Assembly: GCF_021134715.1 (NCBI RefSeq)
Contig: NC_060024.1
Coordinates: 10,230,001 to 10,294,000, forward strand
Length of the DNA: 64,000 nt
Direction of reading: 5' to 3'
From: Daphnia pulex
Lineage: Eukaryota > Arthropoda > Branchiopoda > Diplostraca > Daphniidae
Shown: positions 62,090 through 64,000 of the stretch, in pieces
Layout: each line of letters starts with the position of its first letter
How positions within the stretch are numbered: position 1 is the stretch's first letter
The notes under the pieces: model-generated
What the model was told of the DNA's origin: nothing
Databases searched by the model: none
The model's input: only the letters and a program-made list of their open reading frames with translations
Program-made: the position numbers and the translations under genes

Positions 62090-64000
62090 TAAATTCGATG
62101 AAGCTTTTCAACCGTCTCTCACTGAAGTTTTTAGGAGCCCTGGGATTTGACGTTGCAATAATTTTTGTAATCAAATAAAATCTGTTTTTTACGTAACCGT
62201 AGGGAAACGTGAGTGTCGCGTGAGAAGAAGTCAGCACGAACTGGCATTCTGCCCTTGTGAAGGTCTCATTAGTGAGAGCCTTTTTTTTATACTTCTATTA
62301 TGGGATGCATTGGATTCCTTGCTGTCTATTCACAACAATTCATTAGCAGTTTTTAAGGCCTTAATTAAAGAAGCAATCAATTCTCTCGGTTTTTTTTGTT
62401 TTCGTGACAACTTTTCAAGCGAAGCTGGAGTGTCTGGAGGAAGACGGATGGACTTTTCATGCGCACAGCAATCTTATCCTCAGCAACATTGATGCTCTGT
62501 GTGTGCTGCTTGTGTCGTCCTATCTGTGCATTCCCTCTGGGATGTGTTTATTTTTTTATTTTTCAGGGAGGTACATATAGAAACCGTTTCTATTCTCAGT
62601 TAGTCTGAATTGCTGATTTTCTGGCAGTGTCATCGTTGTACTGTTTCTTGAACTAGAGATACATGTGAGGAATCGAGGAAGTGAAAAAGAGGACAACCAT
62701 TCCGCACGTTTGCTTACAGAATGGTTTTGACACGGAGTGTAAGGGTGGGGTAGGTGGTGAGGCTTATGAGATCGGTCGTACGACCGCCTCTTTGGCACCA
62801 GACGTGAGACTCTTGGGGACGCGCAAGGATCGATAAACAGGAACAATCTAAAATCGATATCATCTGTTCTTTTTTAGAGGCTGCACTGGTCCAATATTGT
62901 TTTTCCATTTTCTCTCAACCACTCGCTTTCCATCGTCGAAAGATAGCAGGAGAGGAATTAAAAATTTCAACTGTTTGCATTGCAAATTTGCAATTGATCT
63001 GGCGGCTGTTTTTCATTTGCTGTCGTGCCGCAGATACGTTTGTGGTGATCGCGATTGCCGTGGTTATATAAAGAAAACGCACACAAGTGGCCACCGCGTT
63101 AGTCTTTCGGCTCTTTCAGTTGATCCGGTGGTGCGTGTCACATGTCAGCTTTAGCACAGGTCTCTCTCTTCCATTTTTGTTATGACTTGTTCATGTTACG
63201 CCTAGTACCACCGCAAACCGAGAAAGACAGCAACTCACATGTGATCAACTTTTTTGCTGGTGAATTGCTCTATAGTTGAACATGTCTGGAAAGGGGTAAC
63301 CGAATACCCTCCCATCTTTCCAGCAGTGCAGACCCGCCTCCAATACTGTAAAAGTGTCCTAAAAAATAATTTCTTTTGGGGATTCGCTTTACAAACTTAA
63401 TAACTCCACCCCTCGTCGTACATACCTTCAGGGAACTGTGAACCAACCAAGTATTATTCGATTCCCTGAAGATGACCCTGTTCTCCTCCTCCCATCATGT
63501 AGATGACACACGAGATGTAAAACAAAAAACAGGAAAACTATTACGTGCGACATTTTTACGTTGTGGAGTAAACATTTTGGTTACGTCATAATAAGGGGAA
63601 TGATGTTGCAATCAAACCAAGGAGCTGTTTCCTCGGTATAATCAAGCAAAGTGACAAGAGACAGTGTCGGAAGAAACCTCGCTTGGCACCGCCCTTTTGT
63701 GTACTATGTAACACGTGATGTATGTGTAATGTGGAAGGGAGCGTCGTCTTCGGTCTAGAAAGAAATGGAAAAGAAAAGACTATCGGATCGCGCGCGCAAG
63801 GGCACAACCCCCAAACACACACACACAGCTTCCTACGGGAGCAGAAGGACTCGCTCTCTTCAGACACTTAAACATACACATCCAGCAGGTCTTCTTTTTC
63901 AGTCGAATCTGCTGGTGGATGCCGGTCGGACCTCCCAACATTCTTCCTAGCGTCACATAATTCGCCACTCGTTTCGACTTGTCACGCTGAACGTTCAAAA
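62090..64000. other. Right-end region without a recognisable gene
   Basis: About 1.9 kb. Several short open frames exist on both strands but none resembles a known protein or shows consistent splice-site structure. A TATA-like word (tatataaag) sits at 63065-63073 on the + strand and may mark a promoter for a gene to the right; this is weak. A poly-A-like AATAAA lies near 62174, and a CA microsatellite at about 63818-63829. Confidence 0.4.

Noticed and set aside
62220-62492. 90-codon plus-strand frame at the right end
   Set aside because: No recognisable domain, start codon context unclear and flanked by plain non-coding sequence; could be a UTR or part of an exon but nothing supports it.

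Overview
This 64 kb window looks like the nuclear genome of a small crustacean, most likely a Daphnia-type branchiopod. This is an inference from four things: dense genes with mostly 60-150 bp GT-AG introns, arthropod-type orthologues, a vitellogenin-family yolk gene with extreme C-ending codon bias, and microsatellite-rich non-coding DNA. There is no bacterial operon structure. I saw no tRNA, rRNA or CRISPR array. I rebuilt genes by joining exons at splice sites. For almost every gene the summed coding length is a multiple of three, which supports the models.

Left part (1-13.6 kb, minus strand): most of a kainate-type ionotropic glutamate receptor gene with large introns, running off the left edge. 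Its last visible coding segment exists as two tandem homologous exons that look mutually exclusive. The complete one carries a genome-encoded arginine at the pore Q/R site.

Middle part (15.4-46 kb): a compact row of housekeeping and membrane-protein genes. In order they are: YJU2 splicing factor (+) with an intronless LMBR1/lilipod membrane-protein gene inside its first intron (+); an MFSD6-like transporter (-); a neurotactin-like adhesion protein with a dead esterase site (-); ZDHHC17/HIP14 palmitoyltransferase (-) with one GC-AG intron; aladin nucleoporin (+); NXT1 mRNA export factor (-); a small Cys-rich secreted protein (+); a KDM2 histone demethylase lacking its CXXC and PHD fingers (-); ANKZF1/Vms1 peptidyl-tRNA hydrolase (+); an XK-related scramblase-family protein with a very long tail (+); an intronless gene with two fused retropepsin-type aspartic protease lobes (+); and UPF3 (+).

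Right part (46.7-64 kb): Integrator subunit 5 (+), a 1706-residue vitellogenin-family lipoprotein (+) with a TATA promoter, TYW2/TRMT12 wybutosine methyltransferase (+), MYG1 nuclease (+), an ST6GAL-type sialyltransferase (-), a 284 bp hAT-type MITE with perfect 78 bp inverted ends and an 8 bp target duplication, and about 1.9 kb with no recognisable gene.

The genes are not one pathway. Many serve RNA quality control and processing (YJU2, UPF3, INTS5, NXT1, aladin, ANKZF1, TYW2). The most unusual objects are the tandem-retropepsin gene, the alternative glutamate-receptor pore exons and the finger-less KDM2.
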